In this document: one piece after another, positions 8,586 through 19,371 of the stretch | How positions within the stretch are numbered: position 1 is the stretch's first letter | How the letters are laid out: every line of letters starts with the position of its first letter | NCBI RefSeq assembly: GCF_002964045.1 | Contig: NZ_POPB01000303.1 | Location: 1 to 36,503 of the forward strand | Reading direction: 5' to 3' | DNA from: Streptococcus suis | GTDB taxonomy: Bacteria; Bacillota; Bacilli; Lactobacillales; Streptococcaceae | Length of the DNA: 36,503 nt | Translations under genes and position numbers: made by a program | Notes under the pieces: model-generated | Told to the model about the DNA's origin: nothing | Database searches by the model: none | Seen by the model: the letters and a program-made list of their open reading frames with translations, nothing else

Positions 8586-9302
8586 CTATTTATGATCATT
8601 GAGACCATGCATGGTCATATCTTTACCAAACCACTCACTTAACACAACCTGTCTTACTGCTATAATATGCGCCAACATGCTATCATAGGCTGCAACAGGA
8701 TGGCGTTGTTTGATAGCCATTAAGATATTCCTATGGGCCTGTAAACTATCCGATTTCATCTGACGATTTGAATAATTCTCATTGATTAGATGGATAGACT
8801 GGTTAATGACAGGCATGAGACTTGTCATAGCCAGATTCCCACTCATCTCAGCCAGCATACAGTGGAATTTCACATCCAATTCCAGATGCTTCGAATCTCC
8901 AGCAGCTACCGCCTCTTCAATAGCAAGGACAATTTCTTCTAGTCGAGCAATGTCTTCATCCGAGGCAAACTGTGCAACACGCTCCGCAATTCTCGGTTCA
9001 AGCAAATACCGCACTTCAAACAAATCTGTCGTCAACTTCACACGGTCTCTGACCAAAGAAAAACCTAAAGGATCCTCAGATACTCCTTTTTTGGAACTGA
9101 TGTAAGTTCCTGACCCTTGGCGTACCTCCAGAATATTTCGAGTAGCCAAACTCCGAACAGCTTCACGAACAGTCGAACGGCCAACTTCTAAATCTTGGGC
9201 CAATTCATACTCATTTGGAAGTTTGTCACCAACTTCATATCCTCTTTCCAAAATCAATTCCAATAAGCGTTCTGATGCTTTTTCTACCAAGGGTTTCGCC
9301 AT
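8586..9302 (-). CDS. GntR-family (FadR/FCD subfamily) regulator of glucuronate use
   Basis: A 238-residue regulator with a winged helix-turn-helix at about 5-70 (ELAQDLEVGRSTVREAVRSL, then the wing RQGSGTYIS) and an FCD ligand domain at about 90-220, where the Asp and His in LDVKFH are candidate metal ligands. The start is ATG 9302, with TTGGAGG upstream; a TTG 21 bases earlier is rejected. It is last in the uidB unit, so it would control its own level. It likely binds TCATCTGATGA in both promoters and is released by an intermediate such as fructuronate or KDG, by analogy with UxuR/ExuR/KdgR. The effector is inference. TATAAT at 9338-9343 might give a weak extra promoter. Confidence 0.9.
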   Translation of the reverse strand: MAKPLVEKASERLLELILERGYEVGDKLPNEYELAQDLEVGRSTVREAVRSLATRNILEVRQGSGTYISSKKGVSEDPLGFSLVRDRVKLTTDLFEVRYLLEPRIAERVAQFASDEDIARLEEIVLAIEEAVAAGDSKHLELDVKFHCMLAEMSGNLAMTSLMPVINQSIHLINENYSNRQMKSDSLQAHRNILMAIKQRHPVAAYDSMLAHIIAVRQVVLSEWFGKDMTMHGLNDHK

Positions 9303-9347
9303 GTGCTTGGTCCTCCAATACAACTTTCTATTTGCTACTATTATAGC

Positions 9348-11147
9348 TCATTTCCTCTTATAATGGTAGTTTGGAATAACAGTCCAACGTTTCTTAATTT
9401 CTCTTACAATTTGCTTGGGTTGTCGATTCCGTGAAAATAATCCCTTATGATTTCCTTGAATGCGAATGATACCAACCGTGGTTTCAAAATCAGCAAAATT
9501 CCATACCTGCTCACCAACTAAATTAGGAATAGAATCAAAGATGCGATGGTTCATATCGTAGTAATCCACCTGAAATTCTTCCGTATAAGGAATATCCCAC
9601 ATCGAATGTAGGCCCGGCAAGGTGTCTGCACCATATTCTGTAATCAAAATCGGCTTGTCTGGATAAAGTTCCTGCCAAGTCTCTAATTCCTTACGAAGTC
9701 CCTTCTCTGCCGTCTTCAAGTCACCATGAGCAACATACCAGCCATAATAACGATTGAGACAGACAACATCGACCAAATCCATAACCTCATCCTTATCAGG
9801 CGTTGCTGTCATAATATTGACCAAGGTCACAGGACGCTTAGAAGGATCTCTATCCCTCATGCGCTGAATCAAAGGTTCAAAGTATGCACGTGCGCCTTTT
9901 TCATGCCCTGCCGGTTCATTGGCGACAACCCACATCACTACGGATGGGTGATTTTTGTCACGTGCTATCAATTCATCAATCACCAATTCATGAGCCTCCT
10001 TGGTTTGCATAACTTCCCAAGTGCTTTTTACCTCTTCAGAATCCCCTGTCAAATTCAAGGCTGCATTGAAAAGCTGGAACAGGCCAACTGCTGGCACTTC
10101 ATCAAGGACGACGATTCCCAAACGGTCAGCCAGTCGCATCATTTCCTCTGAATAAGGATAATGCGATGTTCTAAAAGAATTGGCTCCAATATCTTTAAGC
10201 AAATTCAAATCCATCAGATTAGCTGCTTCATTGAAACCACGACCGTTGATGAAAGTATCTTCATGCTTCCCAAATCCCTTGAAATAGAACGGTTTTCCGT
10301 TGATGAAAAATTGCCCATTTTCAACTGCTACACTACGAATGCCGAATTGTTCTGAGTAGGTATCTAGCAAGTTTTTTCCGTCAACTAATTCAACTTTAGC
10401 AGTATAGAGATAGGCATCCAAGACCTCCCAAAGGTGTGGATGTTCAATGACCATTTGTCCATTTTCAAGAAGACCTACTTCCTGCCCCTCTTGATCTAAA
10501 ATAGACATACGGATGGAATCGTGCTGCCCAACTGTCTTCACATCAACATTCACTACCGCCTGAGTCAAATCTTGATTTAGCTCCGTCCGAATAACAATAT
10601 CCTCAATCCTATTTTGGGGACGTTTATAGAGATGTACGGTTCTCTGAATACCAGCATAGTTGAAAAAGTCAAAATTTTCCTTGACGGTCTTCACAATTTG
10701 ACCATTCTCATCCACTTCTTCGCTATAATTCCCTACTGGAAGGGTTGTGTAATTCAACTCATTATTGGCACAAACCGTCAAACGGAATTGATCAGCGTCG
10801 TATAAGTTTGATGGAACCAAGCATTCAAAAGGGGTGAAACCACCCTTGTGCTCCCCGATTAACTGACCATCTGCATAAACTTTTGCCTGATGTGTCACCG
10901 AACCAAAGCGTACAACTAACTCTTCATCATCAGCTACTACTGGAAGAGCTACCATCAGTTCATACCAATTATCACCGACAAAATGACGCTTTGCTTTATC
11001 GACAACAACATCATTGAAAGAACTCGGTACAACCATTACTTCATCTGTATCTAACAGAGTATGAACATCATTGTTCCCTTGCTTAAATTTCCATATTCCA
11101 TTTAAGGAATAGACTGAGCGAGTTTTTGTTTGAATTGGATACAACAT
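9348..11147 (-). CDS. uidA: Beta-glucuronidase, GH2
   Basis: A 599-residue GH2 enzyme that releases D-glucuronate from beta-glucuronides. An N-terminal sugar-binding fold and an immunoglobulin-like domain precede the catalytic barrel. Catalytic residues are the acid/base Glu near 411 (ANEP) and the nucleophile Glu near 504 (ITEYG). The NxK motif that reads the glucuronate carboxylate is present as GNHKG (Asn566, Lys568), numbering almost identical to E. coli UidA. An inserted loop after DEVPAVGLF resembles the Loop-1 class of microbial glucuronidases, which prefers small substrates. There is no signal peptide, so it acts in the cytosol after import by UidB. Translation starts at ATG behind AGAAGGA. 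Confidence 0.97.
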   Translation of the reverse strand: MLYPIQTKTRSVYSLNGIWKFKQGNNDVHTLLDTDEVMVVPSSFNDVVVDKAKRHFVGDNWYELMVALPVVADDEELVVRFGSVTHQAKVYADGQLIGEHKGGFTPFECLVPSNLYDADQFRLTVCANNELNYTTLPVGNYSEEVDENGQIVKTVKENFDFFNYAGIQRTVHLYKRPQNRIEDIVIRTELNQDLTQAVVNVDVKTVGQHDSIRMSILDQEGQEVGLLENGQMVIEHPHLWEVLDAYLYTAKVELVDGKNLLDTYSEQFGIRSVAVENGQFFINGKPFYFKGFGKHEDTFINGRGFNEAANLMDLNLLKDIGANSFRTSHYPYSEEMMRLADRLGIVVLDEVPAVGLFQLFNAALNLTGDSEEVKSTWEVMQTKEAHELVIDELIARDKNHPSVVMWVVANEPAGHEKGARAYFEPLIQRMRDRDPSKRPVTLVNIMTATPDKDEVMDLVDVVCLNRYYGWYVAHGDLKTAEKGLRKELETWQELYPDKPILITEYGADTLPGLHSMWDIPYTEEFQVDYYDMNHRIFDSIPNLVGEQVWNFADFETTVGIIRIQGNHKGLFSRNRQPKQIVREIKKRWTVIPNYHYKRK

Positions 11148-11162
11148 ACTTTTTCCTTCTTT

Positions 11163-12191
11163 CTATCGTTTTATTTCACGTGACCCTTTTTTCAATAGCA
11201 AATCAATATCTGATTGACTGATGACATTAATGTCCCCTTCAATGGTATGTTTGAATTGAAAACTAGCCATCCCCAAGTTGACTATTTCCTGTGGCGTTTT
11301 TTCCTGCAAATAACCCAAAATAATTCCTGCTGTAAAGGCATCCCCTGTCCCAACTCGGTCCAAAACTTGAATGGATTCTTTTTCTGTTTCATAAAGCATA
11401 CCATCTTGATACAAGTATGCCTTCAGCAAATATTCATTATTGTAGGTCATTTCCCTCTGGGTAAAAGCAAGACCATGCAAAGAATAGTTCTCTGCTAAAC
11501 CTTTAACAACCTTCAGCAAGGTATCCTTATCTTCATAAGGACGTACTAGCCCCAATTCATCCTTCATATCTTTACCAGATTCATTTAAAAGTTGAATCGG
11601 CTCTAGGCCAAAGCAGATATCCGCCAATTGCACAAATGGAGATAGTTTTTCCCTCGCTTCTTCAAAAGAAGACCACAAACTTTCGCGATAATTCAAGTCA
11701 AAGGAAACCTTTACACCCTGCTCCTTTGCTATCTCCATTAAGCGAAAGGCCAGTCGATAAATATCTGGATTCAAAGCGACCGTTATACCACTGACATGAA
11801 ACCAATCGACACCGTCAAACATGCCTTCCAAATCATATTCTTCTTCCTTGGATAAGCTAAAGGCAGAATAATCACGGTCGTAGGTCACCTGACTAGGTCT
11901 GAGAGAGAAGCCCTTTTGATAATAATAAAGCCCCAGCCTTCCTTTTTTTCGAATCAGATGCTTCTGTCCAATCTGCCGGGCAAAGAGAAAGTGCTCTGCC
12001 ATTTTCCCAACTTCATTTTCCGGAAGTGCCGTCACCAACTCAACTGAATGCCCCAACTGTGCTAAACTGGCCAAGACATTCAACTCTGAGCCACCAAATT
12101 GACATTCTAAACTAGATGCCTGTGTCAAAGTTTGATATTGAGGAGGAGATAGCCGTAATAAAACTTCTCCAAACGCTAATATTTTTTTCAT
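11163..12191 (-). CDS. kdgK: 2-keto-3-deoxygluconate kinase, PfkB family
   Basis: A 342-residue ribokinase/PfkB-type kinase that phosphorylates KDG to KDPG with ATP. The N-terminal GGSELNVLASLAQLG matches PfkB signature 1, and DRVGTGDAFTAG near 278-289 is signature 2, with catalytic Asp about 284. The start is ATG 12191 (MKKILAFGEVLLRL), with AGGAGG four bases away; 13 upstream in-frame codons run through an intercistronic hairpin and are rejected. It sits between the importer and the glucuronidase. The pathway splits over both units: this kinase is in unit 1 and the aldolase it feeds heads unit 2. Confidence 0.93.
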   Translation of the reverse strand: MKKILAFGEVLLRLSPPQYQTLTQASSLECQFGGSELNVLASLAQLGHSVELVTALPENEVGKMAEHFLFARQIGQKHLIRKKGRLGLYYYQKGFSLRPSQVTYDRDYSAFSLSKEEEYDLEGMFDGVDWFHVSGITVALNPDIYRLAFRLMEIAKEQGVKVSFDLNYRESLWSSFEEAREKLSPFVQLADICFGLEPIQLLNESGKDMKDELGLVRPYEDKDTLLKVVKGLAENYSLHGLAFTQREMTYNNEYLLKAYLYQDGMLYETEKESIQVLDRVGTGDAFTAGIILGYLQEKTPQEIVNLGMASFQFKHTIEGDINVISQSDIDLLLKKGSREIKR

Positions 12192-12209
12192 ACCGCCTCC
12201 TAGATGAAA

Positions 12210-12237
12210 GACCCAGCTGGAATCCTCCAACTAGGTC
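12210..12237 (-). other. Strong intercistronic hairpin between uidB and kdgK
   Basis: In the mRNA sense GACCTAGTTGGA and TCCAGCTGGGTC form a 12-pair stem with two G-U pairs around a GGAT loop. No U-tract follows, so it is not a typical terminator. It may be a processing or stability element setting the ratio of transporter to enzyme mRNA. Confidence 0.68.
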
Positions 12238-12253
12238 AGTTATTCGATATTAG

Positions 12254-13807
12254 TTACTTATCATCGTATTGGTCAACCTTATATTGAGTAACATCTACAT
12301 AATCCATATCAGATAATGGAACATTTTTCGCGATTGCACGCACACGTTCCTCATCTTTTGCCGCCTTCATAACGTGGATTTTCTCTTGAATACGAGCCAT
12401 TTCTTCACGATCAAGTTTGTAGAATTTCATCAAGAACAAGGATAGACTCAAAACTACTACTGGAATCACTGTCAATAGGACAATCAATGCCATTCTCAAA
12501 TCTGTAGAGAAGGCTGTTTCAACGGTTGGGTATTCTTTGCCAAATCCAATAGCTGCTAATACAAAACCAACCACCATCGGAGCAAATGAAGAAGCAATTG
12601 AGTCCGTCAATGAGAAGATAGTCCCAATCATACCTGACAAGTAACGACCAGATACTGAAGTTTCATAGTCTGTAATATCTGCACCCATGGTCAATACTAA
12701 GCCAGATGGAGCACTAGATGCATAGCGTGCTACAATATAGACAACAAAGAATCCGATTGTATAGAAATTCCAATTTGTCAAATCCAACATTCCAGGTTCA
12801 GCAGAAAGAAGCATAACAGCAAGAATAATCAAACCTGTAATTCCCAGTTGAAGGGCCGTAATATAGGCAAAACGTAAACCTTTCCGACGAGCCAATTGCG
12901 CTGCACCAACTGTTACAAGAATACCTGGCAAAATCAAGAGCATAGACATTTTTCCAGAAAGAGCATAGTCACCGAAGATAATACCATACATCATAACCCC
13001 GATAACGGAATCTCCAAACAGTTGGGCAACAAATTTTACAAAAGCTGCAGAGATTGAAAGAACCTGCAAAGGTTTGTTTCCTTTGATGACTTTCCAGTAG
13101 TCTTTCAACTTAGTTTCTTGTGTCTTCTCACCAAGACCAAAGTATTTCTTATTGTCTTTTTCCCAAATACCGATAATAGCAAGAATACCCAGTACAGCTG
13201 AAATTATTACTACACCAAGGAATAACTCTTGGAAGAATCCCGGGGTAAACCCACCATGTTTTGGAACCAAGGTTCCTGACACGACCACTTGGCTACCTGT
13301 CATCAACACAGTTGTGGCGATACCATCAACAATGTTAAAAATCGGACGTTGCTTTGGATCATTAGTAAGAGCAACCTGACCAGCTTTTGTAATCGTTTGT
13401 TGCAATGAATAACCAATTTTATGAATAATTAAAACAACTAGGAACAATGGTAGGCGCAAATTTTCGCTAACTCCACTTAGGCCTAACATCATAAAAAGAG
13501 AAGTTGCTGTAATGATATTCCCCAAAACCAAGATAGGACGATATTTACCAAACTTAGTATCCGTTTTATCAATGATAACTCCAATTGTAGGATCAATAAA
13601 TCCATCGAAGATACGAATATAGCCCATGAGCTGACTAACAAATAGCGCTGCTAAACCAAGTACCCCTGTCGATAAATAAGTCACGAAAGTAAAAGCAACC
13701 AAATAAATATTCGTCGATGAATTGTTCATCGCAAATAATATGATTTGCCATAATTTGGCTTTGTTATAAGTAACGTCTTCGACACGTTGCTCAACATGTT
13801 TTTCCAT
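12254..13807 (-). CDS. uidB: Glucuronide carrier, GPH-family cation symporter
   Basis: A 517-residue, 12-helix membrane transporter of the glycoside-pentoside-hexuronide family in the major facilitator superfamily. The loop after the second helix, GFIDPTIGVIIDKTDTKFGK, is the family signature, and TMGADITDYE in the second half is a second one. It should import glucuronides with Na+ or H+. It is longer than E. coli UidB because of a hydrophilic C-terminal tail of roughly 55 residues (from LDREEMARIQEK) that resembles no regulatory IIA domain. AGGAGG lies eight bases before ATG 13807. It is the first gene of its unit, with an operator and cre-like site upstream. The substrate comes from the uidA/uxa neighbourhood; free hexuronate is the alternative. 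Confidence 0.88.
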   Translation of the reverse strand: MEKHVEQRVEDVTYNKAKLWQIILFAMNNSSTNIYLVAFTFVTYLSTGVLGLAALFVSQLMGYIRIFDGFIDPTIGVIIDKTDTKFGKYRPILVLGNIITATSLFMMLGLSGVSENLRLPLFLVVLIIHKIGYSLQQTITKAGQVALTNDPKQRPIFNIVDGIATTVLMTGSQVVVSGTLVPKHGGFTPGFFQELFLGVVIISAVLGILAIIGIWEKDNKKYFGLGEKTQETKLKDYWKVIKGNKPLQVLSISAAFVKFVAQLFGDSVIGVMMYGIIFGDYALSGKMSMLLILPGILVTVGAAQLARRKGLRFAYITALQLGITGLIILAVMLLSAEPGMLDLTNWNFYTIGFFVVYIVARYASSAPSGLVLTMGADITDYETSVSGRYLSGMIGTIFSLTDSIASSFAPMVVGFVLAAIGFGKEYPTVETAFSTDLRMALIVLLTVIPVVVLSLSLFLMKFYKLDREEMARIQEKIHVMKAAKDEERVRAIAKNVPLSDMDYVDVTQYKVDQYDDK

Positions 13808-13830
13808 CGGAAAGTCCTCCTAAATTTTTC

Positions 13831-13845
13831 TACGACAAAGTCGTA
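13831..13845. repeat. Perfect inverted repeat in the uidB leader
   Basis: TACGAC-AAA-GTCGTA is a perfect six-base inverted repeat with a three-base centre, within about 30 bases downstream of the expected start point and overlapping the edge of the cre-like site. It could be a small mRNA hairpin or a second protein site; nothing distinguishes them here. Confidence 0.5.
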
Positions 13846-13855
13846 AGCGTTTTCT
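13842..13855. promoter_or_regulatory. cre-like CcpA site of the uidB operon
   Basis: CGTAAGCGTTTTCT agrees with cre consensus TGWAANCGNTNWCA at all but the two end positions. It covers about +2 to +15, nearly the same offset as the site before kdgA, so glucose repression would hit both units. Confidence 0.68.
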
Positions 13856-13863
13856 ATAACTAT

Positions 13864-13892
13864 ATTCTAATATTCATCAGATGATTTGTCAA
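13864..13892 (-). promoter_or_regulatory. Promoter of the uidB-kdgK-uidA-regulator operon
   Basis: TTGACA (13892-13887), a 17-base spacer, then TAGAAT (13869-13864) on the minus strand. From the -35 box through 15 spacer bases it is identical to the kdgA promoter. Confidence 0.86.
13874..13884. promoter_or_regulatory. Operator in the uidB promoter spacer, probable GntR site
   Basis: The same TCATCTGATGA palindrome as at the kdgA promoter, at the same distance from -35 and -10. The matching position in two promoters of one pathway is the main evidence that it is an operator. Confidence 0.72.
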
Positions 13893-13925
13893 CTGTTTTT
13901 GTAAATGTTTTTAATTATACGCAAG

Positions 13926-13953
13926 AAAAAGACGATTTTACGTGAAAATCGTC
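13926..13953 (-). terminator. Intrinsic terminator after endA
   Basis: On the minus strand GACGATTTT and AAAATCGTC pair around CACGT and are followed by TTTTTC. It closes the murA-epuA-endA unit about 35 bases upstream of the uidB -35 box. Confidence 0.85.
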
Positions 13954-13993
13954 TGATATATTTGATTTATCAAGAAGGAATTCATCTGATTAT

Positions 13994-14833
13994 TTACTCA
14001 TTCACCGTGATTTCACCACTATGGTAGTTAATGCTGAGCCCGCTCTGTACATTGGGAACAAATACATTGAACTCTAAGCTTCCATCGGATGATTTGGCTT
14101 CCAGATGGCTTCCGACTGGAATTAGATCATCATTTTCTGCATAGACCAGGGTGACACGGTAGCGGACTCGCTTGTTCTTGTCCAAAGCTTTTCGTACCAA
14201 AGTTTCAAAGTAATTCTGCCCTGTTGAGGTAGGGTCGTTGGCTTGGTTGGACCAGGCTGTCTGAACTGCGATGTTCTTAGGATTGCTGGTTGACGCATCA
14301 AAACCAGAAAGTCCGCCAATTAAAGCATAACCTAGAAGATGTCCACGATCAACAGCGTGATCATATTCACCTGGCAAATCATGAATTTGGTGCCAGCCAG
14401 CAGGTGTCCAAGATGTCCGACCATTACCAGTTGCCTCACGGTCCTTGTACTGCCTTGTCGACTTAGCTAGAAGAGCATTAGCGACTGTTGGTACCGTTTC
14501 TCCCTGGACTGTTTTTGTTTTTGTATCTGCATAAGGTGTATTGGAAACCGAGGCATCTAGATTAGTCTTGTTCCCATTGACAAGAAAAGCACCAGCTCCA
14601 TTCCAGTCAATCGAATTGCCCAGTTGTTTTTTTACACTCTCTGTTAAAACAGAACTACCTAATTCCTCACTTGGGGTAGACTCACTTGCCTGCGATTGAT
14701 TCACATAATACGAATAACTAGCTGTACTATTGCTACTCGAATTATTTAAAAAATAGCCTCCGCCTACTACAACAATAGTTGCTATCAAACTAAGCAGGCT
14801 CATGGCCTGTTTTTTTACATTCTTATTTGCCAT
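13994..14833 (-). CDS. endA: EndA-type DNA-entry nuclease, membrane anchored
   Basis: A 279-residue DNA/RNA non-specific nuclease of the beta-beta-alpha metal type. A single N-terminal membrane segment at about 11-30 ([19 protein letters not shown]) anchors it, followed by a Ser/Asn-rich linker to about 55. The catalytic DRGH motif is at 163-166 with His165 as general base, and the Asn-rich block [10 protein letters not shown] at 191-200 supplies the metal-binding Asn. In pneumococcus EndA degrades the incoming non-transforming strand and host extracellular-trap DNA, and an S. suis counterpart (EndAsuis) has been described. It lies in the conserved murA-epuA-endA order but behind a terminator, so its level may be lower than that of murA. 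GGGAGATAT precedes ATG. Confidence 0.92.
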   Translation of the reverse strand: MANKNVKKQAMSLLSLIATIVVVGGGYFLNNSSSNSTASYSYYVNQSQASESTPSEELGSSVLTESVKKQLGNSIDWNGAGAFLVNGNKTNLDASVSNTPYADTKTKTVQGETVPTVANALLAKSTRQYKDREATGNGRTSWTPAGWHQIHDLPGEYDHAVDRGHLLGYALIGGLSGFDASTSNPKNIAVQTAWSNQANDPTSTGQNYFETLVRKALDKNKRVRYRVTLVYAENDDLIPVGSHLEAKSSDGSLEFNVFVPNVQSGLSINYHSGEITVNE

Positions 14834-14845
14834 ATATCTCCCGTC

Positions 14846-14869
14846 AAAAAAGTAGGTCTAGCCTACTTT
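14846..14869 (-). terminator. Intrinsic terminator between epuA and endA
   Basis: On the minus strand AAAGTAGG and CCTACTTT pair around CTAGA and run into six T residues. The first arm contains the epuA stop codon, so ribosomes finishing epuA would compete with hairpin formation. The endA ribosome site follows a few bases after the U-tract. Confidence 0.8.
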
Positions 14870-15054
14870 CCTGTAAATTTACTAATCAATTCTTGCCACT
14901 TAACTGGAGATAAGACTGCAAACATATTGTCTCCATCTCCAATAATTCCATATCCAACCATTAATCCTAAAGCAAAGACCAGTATTGCTATTAGGATAAC
15001 AATAAATACGGATAAAAGATGTTTACCTACATAGCTCAGATTTTCCTTATCCAT
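14863..15054 (-). CDS. epuA: EpuA-family small membrane protein
   Basis: A 63-residue protein with one long hydrophobic segment at about 13-38 ([20 protein letters not shown]) and a short C-terminal tail. The position directly after murA and before endA matches streptococcal epuA; Pfam groups such proteins under a heading that mentions RNA polymerase beta subunit, a name I would not read as function. I start at ATG 15054, nine bases after GGAG; ATG 15060 and GTG 15069 are in frame but worse placed. It overlaps the murA 3' end by eight bases, so it is probably translationally coupled to murA. Its role is unknown. Confidence 0.82.
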   Translation of the reverse strand: MDKENLSYVGKHLLSVFIVILIAILVFALGLMVGYGIIGDGDNMFAVLSPVKWQELISKFTGK

Positions 15055-16330
15055 TTTCATCTTCTCCACTCACACGTTCAATTGTTGCACCTAAAGCAGC
15101 TAATTTTTCATGGAAACGATAATAGCCTCGGTCCAAATGGGTTAGTTTGCCAACAGTGGTTTCACCTTCAGCGACCAAACCAGCTAGAATCAAAGCGGCA
15201 CTAGCTCGCAAGTCCGTTGACATGACTTGGGCTCCTTGCAGAGCTTGTCCTCCCGTGATGATAGCTGTATCTCGTAAAATTTCCGAATGCAAATCCATCC
15301 GACGCATTTCTTCTAAATGCTGGAAACGATTTTCGAATACCGTTTCAATCATGGTTGATTCACCCTTAGCTACGGCCATTAGGGCTGTAAATTGAGCCTG
15401 CATATCCGTTGGGAAGCCTGGGTGTGGTAAGGTTTTTACTGTTACAGGTTTGAGCTTGTCCACCTGTGAACGTACTCGAATCCCTTCAGCTTCTTCCGTC
15501 ACCTCAACTCCCATTTCCAACATCTTAGAAATGAGTGGACGGTTGTGTTCCCAAACGGCATCCTTGACTAAGACATCACCACCAGTCATTGCCGCAGCTA
15601 CCATAAAGGTCCCTGCTTCGATGCGGTCTTGGACAACTTGGTGTTCAGCTCCATGTAGTTGGTCCACACCAGTAATGGTAATGGTTTCTGTTCCTGCTCC
15701 CTTGACATTTGCCCCCATTTTGTTGAGGAAAATTGCCAGGTCAACGATTTCTGGTTCCCGCGCAGCATTTTCCAAAACAGTTGTACCCTGCGCAAGCGTT
15801 GCAGCCATCATCAAATTTTGCGTTGCCCCAACACTTGGGAAGTCCAGATAGATATGGGCTCCCTGCAAGTTCTCTGCACTTGCTTCAATATATCCAGCTC
15901 GTTGTTTAATTTTAGCCCCCATAGCTTGCAAACCTTTTAAGTGCAAGTCAATAGGACGACTACCAATTGTACAACCTCCTGGCATAGAAACCTTGGCATA
16001 GCCATTACGTGCCAAAATCGGACCAAGAATAACAATAGAAGCCCGCATCTGACTGACATATTTATATGGCGTTTCGTTGCCCAGTCGACCAGTCGCATCA
16101 ATGTCAATGGACTTGGTATCTTCATCGAATTTAACTCGAACTCCCAAACCTCGAACCACATTGTTCATGGTATAAACATCCGAAAGAATTGGGACCTGAG
16201 TCAATTTGGTTTGTCCTTGACTTGCTAGGACAGTCGCTGCCAACAAAGGTAGAACAGCATTCTTAGCACCTTCAATTTCAACCTGACCCTTCAAGCCAGT
16301 TTTACTACCTGTAACAATAATTGTATCCAT
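15047..16330 (-). CDS. murA: UDP-N-acetylglucosamine 1-carboxyvinyltransferase
   Basis: A 427-residue MurA, the first committed enzyme of peptidoglycan synthesis, which transfers enolpyruvate from PEP to UDP-GlcNAc in the cytosol. Lys23/Asn24 in EGAKNAVLP and the reactive Cys120 in [14 protein letters not shown] are present, so it should be fosfomycin-sensitive in principle. Two inverted alpha/beta domains fill the usual length. Streptococci carry two MurA paralogues; linkage to atpC and epuA marks this as the murA1 locus. Its Shine-Dalgarno is weak (AATGAG). It follows the DUF1146 gene by 17 bases and likely shares its promoter. Confidence 0.95.
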   Translation of the reverse strand: MDTIIVTGSKTGLKGQVEIEGAKNAVLPLLAATVLASQGQTKLTQVPILSDVYTMNNVVRGLGVRVKFDEDTKSIDIDATGRLGNETPYKYVSQMRASIVILGPILARNGYAKVSMPGGCTIGSRPIDLHLKGLQAMGAKIKQRAGYIEASAENLQGAHIYLDFPSVGATQNLMMAATLAQGTTVLENAAREPEIVDLAIFLNKMGANVKGAGTETITITGVDQLHGAEHQVVQDRIEAGTFMVAAAMTGGDVLVKDAVWEHNRPLISKMLEMGVEVTEEAEGIRVRSQVDKLKPVTVKTLPHPGFPTDMQAQFTALMAVAKGESTMIETVFENRFQHLEEMRRMDLHSEILRDTAIITGGQALQGAQVMSTDLRASAALILAGLVAEGETTVGKLTHLDRGYYRFHEKLAALGATIERVSGEDENG

Positions 16331-16347
16331 ATATTACTCATTTCTAT

Positions 16348-16572
16348 TTAAATATTCGCAAAGGAACGACCTACCACCAATAATTCCAAGAAGAATGTTG
16401 AAACCAAATATCCTAGAGCAATTGCTAGAAACAAGATTAGTAGGTTGATTTTGCGCTGATTTTCACCTGTTACTTTTAAAATCTTTGACCAATCAACTGT
16501 TGAAACTAACAGATGATAGTTCAAATAGATAAAAAGTAGGTGACTAAAAAATTGTAAAATTGAAATAACCAT
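16348..16572 (-). CDS. DUF1146 / YwzB-like small membrane protein
   Basis: A 74-residue protein with two predicted membrane helices (about 5-20 and 45-68) flanking a polar loop containing VDWSKILK and ENQRKIN. In B. subtilis ywzB sits between atpC and murAA, the same place as here, and DUF1146 proteins share this size and topology. The start is ATG 16572 (MVISILQFFSHLLF). An upstream in-frame ATG at 16626 would require translating the atpC terminator and is rejected. Only GGGA lies before the start, and a TATAAT box ends just six bases upstream, so the mRNA may be leaderless. Function is unknown. Confidence 0.8.
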   Translation of the reverse strand: MVISILQFFSHLLFIYLNYHLLVSTVDWSKILKVTGENQRKINLLILFLAIALGYLVSTFFLELLVVGRSFANI

Positions 16573-16578
16573 GTTCCC

Positions 16579-16587
16579 ATTATACCA
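16579..16587 (-). promoter_or_regulatory. Extended -10 promoter for DUF1146-murA, possibly leaderless
   Basis: The minus strand reads TGG-TATAAT, an extended -10, with no recognisable -35 at 17 bases. GGGAAC separates it from ATG, putting the predicted start point at or next to the A of the start codon. Confidence 0.62.
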
Positions 16588-16594
16588 CGAAATG

Positions 16595-16623
16595 CAAAAA
16601 AGGAACTGAACTAAGTTCAATCC
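16595..16623 (-). terminator. Intrinsic terminator of the ATP synthase operon
   Basis: After the atpC stop the minus strand forms an imperfect stem between GGATTGAAC and GTTCAGTTCC with a TTA loop, followed by TTTTTT. It separates atpC from the DUF1146-murA unit. Confidence 0.75.
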
Positions 16624-16628
16624 CATTT

Positions 16629-17045
16629 TTAATGTTTACCTACTCGAATACGGTTAATAGCCCTTTGGAGTGCTACTGTGGCACGTTTTTCCAAATCTGC
16701 ATTATGTGCGCTATGAGCCTCTTCAAGCTCTCTTTCTGCTCGCAATTTAGCACGTTCTGCACGGCTAATATCGATATCACGTTCACGCTCTGCCGAGTCC
16801 GAAATCACCGTAATCATATTCTTATTGATTTCAATAATCCCACCATTGACGGCAATCCAGTCCACGTGATTTTCATCATCAACACGGCGGACCTTCATTT
16901 CATCAATTTCCAAAACGGCAATCAATTCCTCATGTCCAGGATAGATTCCCATCTCTCCTTCAACTGTCTTTACCAAGACAAAGGCGGCATGGTGGTCATA
17001 TTTCACTCCATCTGGCGTCACAATTTGAACAGTCATTTGTTCCAT
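16629..17045 (-). CDS. atpC: ATP synthase F1 epsilon subunit
   Basis: A 138-residue epsilon subunit: an N-terminal beta sandwich (about 1-85, with [28 protein letters not shown]) and a C-terminal two-helix hairpin rich in Ala, Arg and Glu (about 90-135). It links the rotor to the c-ring and can inhibit ATP hydrolysis. The ATG at 17045 follows AGAGGTAGCTT; an internal ATG three codons on is less likely. It is the last gene of the operon, ten bases after atpD. Confidence 0.96.
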   Translation of the reverse strand: MEQMTVQIVTPDGVKYDHHAAFVLVKTVEGEMGIYPGHEELIAVLEIDEMKVRRVDDENHVDWIAVNGGIIEINKNMITVISDSAERERDIDISRAERAKLRAERELEEAHSAHNADLEKRATVALQRAINRIRVGKH

Positions 17046-17055
17046 AAGCTACCTC

Positions 17056-19360
<2,305 letters not shown>

Positions 19361-19371
19361 TATTCACTCCT

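Noticed and set aside
9726..10151. 141-residue open frame on the plus strand opposite uidA
   Set aside because: It is a shadow of the glucuronidase gene, with no ribosome site and a Cys/His-rich composition typical of antisense frames. The same holds for the other antisense frames under murA, atpA, zwf and ligA.
13980..13990. TTCATCTGAT downstream of endA as a third copy of the GntR operator
   Set aside because: Only half the palindrome is present and it lies next to no promoter.
16573..16626. Upstream ATG giving an 18-residue extension of the DUF1146 protein
   Set aside because: It would translate the atpC terminator stem and U-tract, and has no ribosome site.
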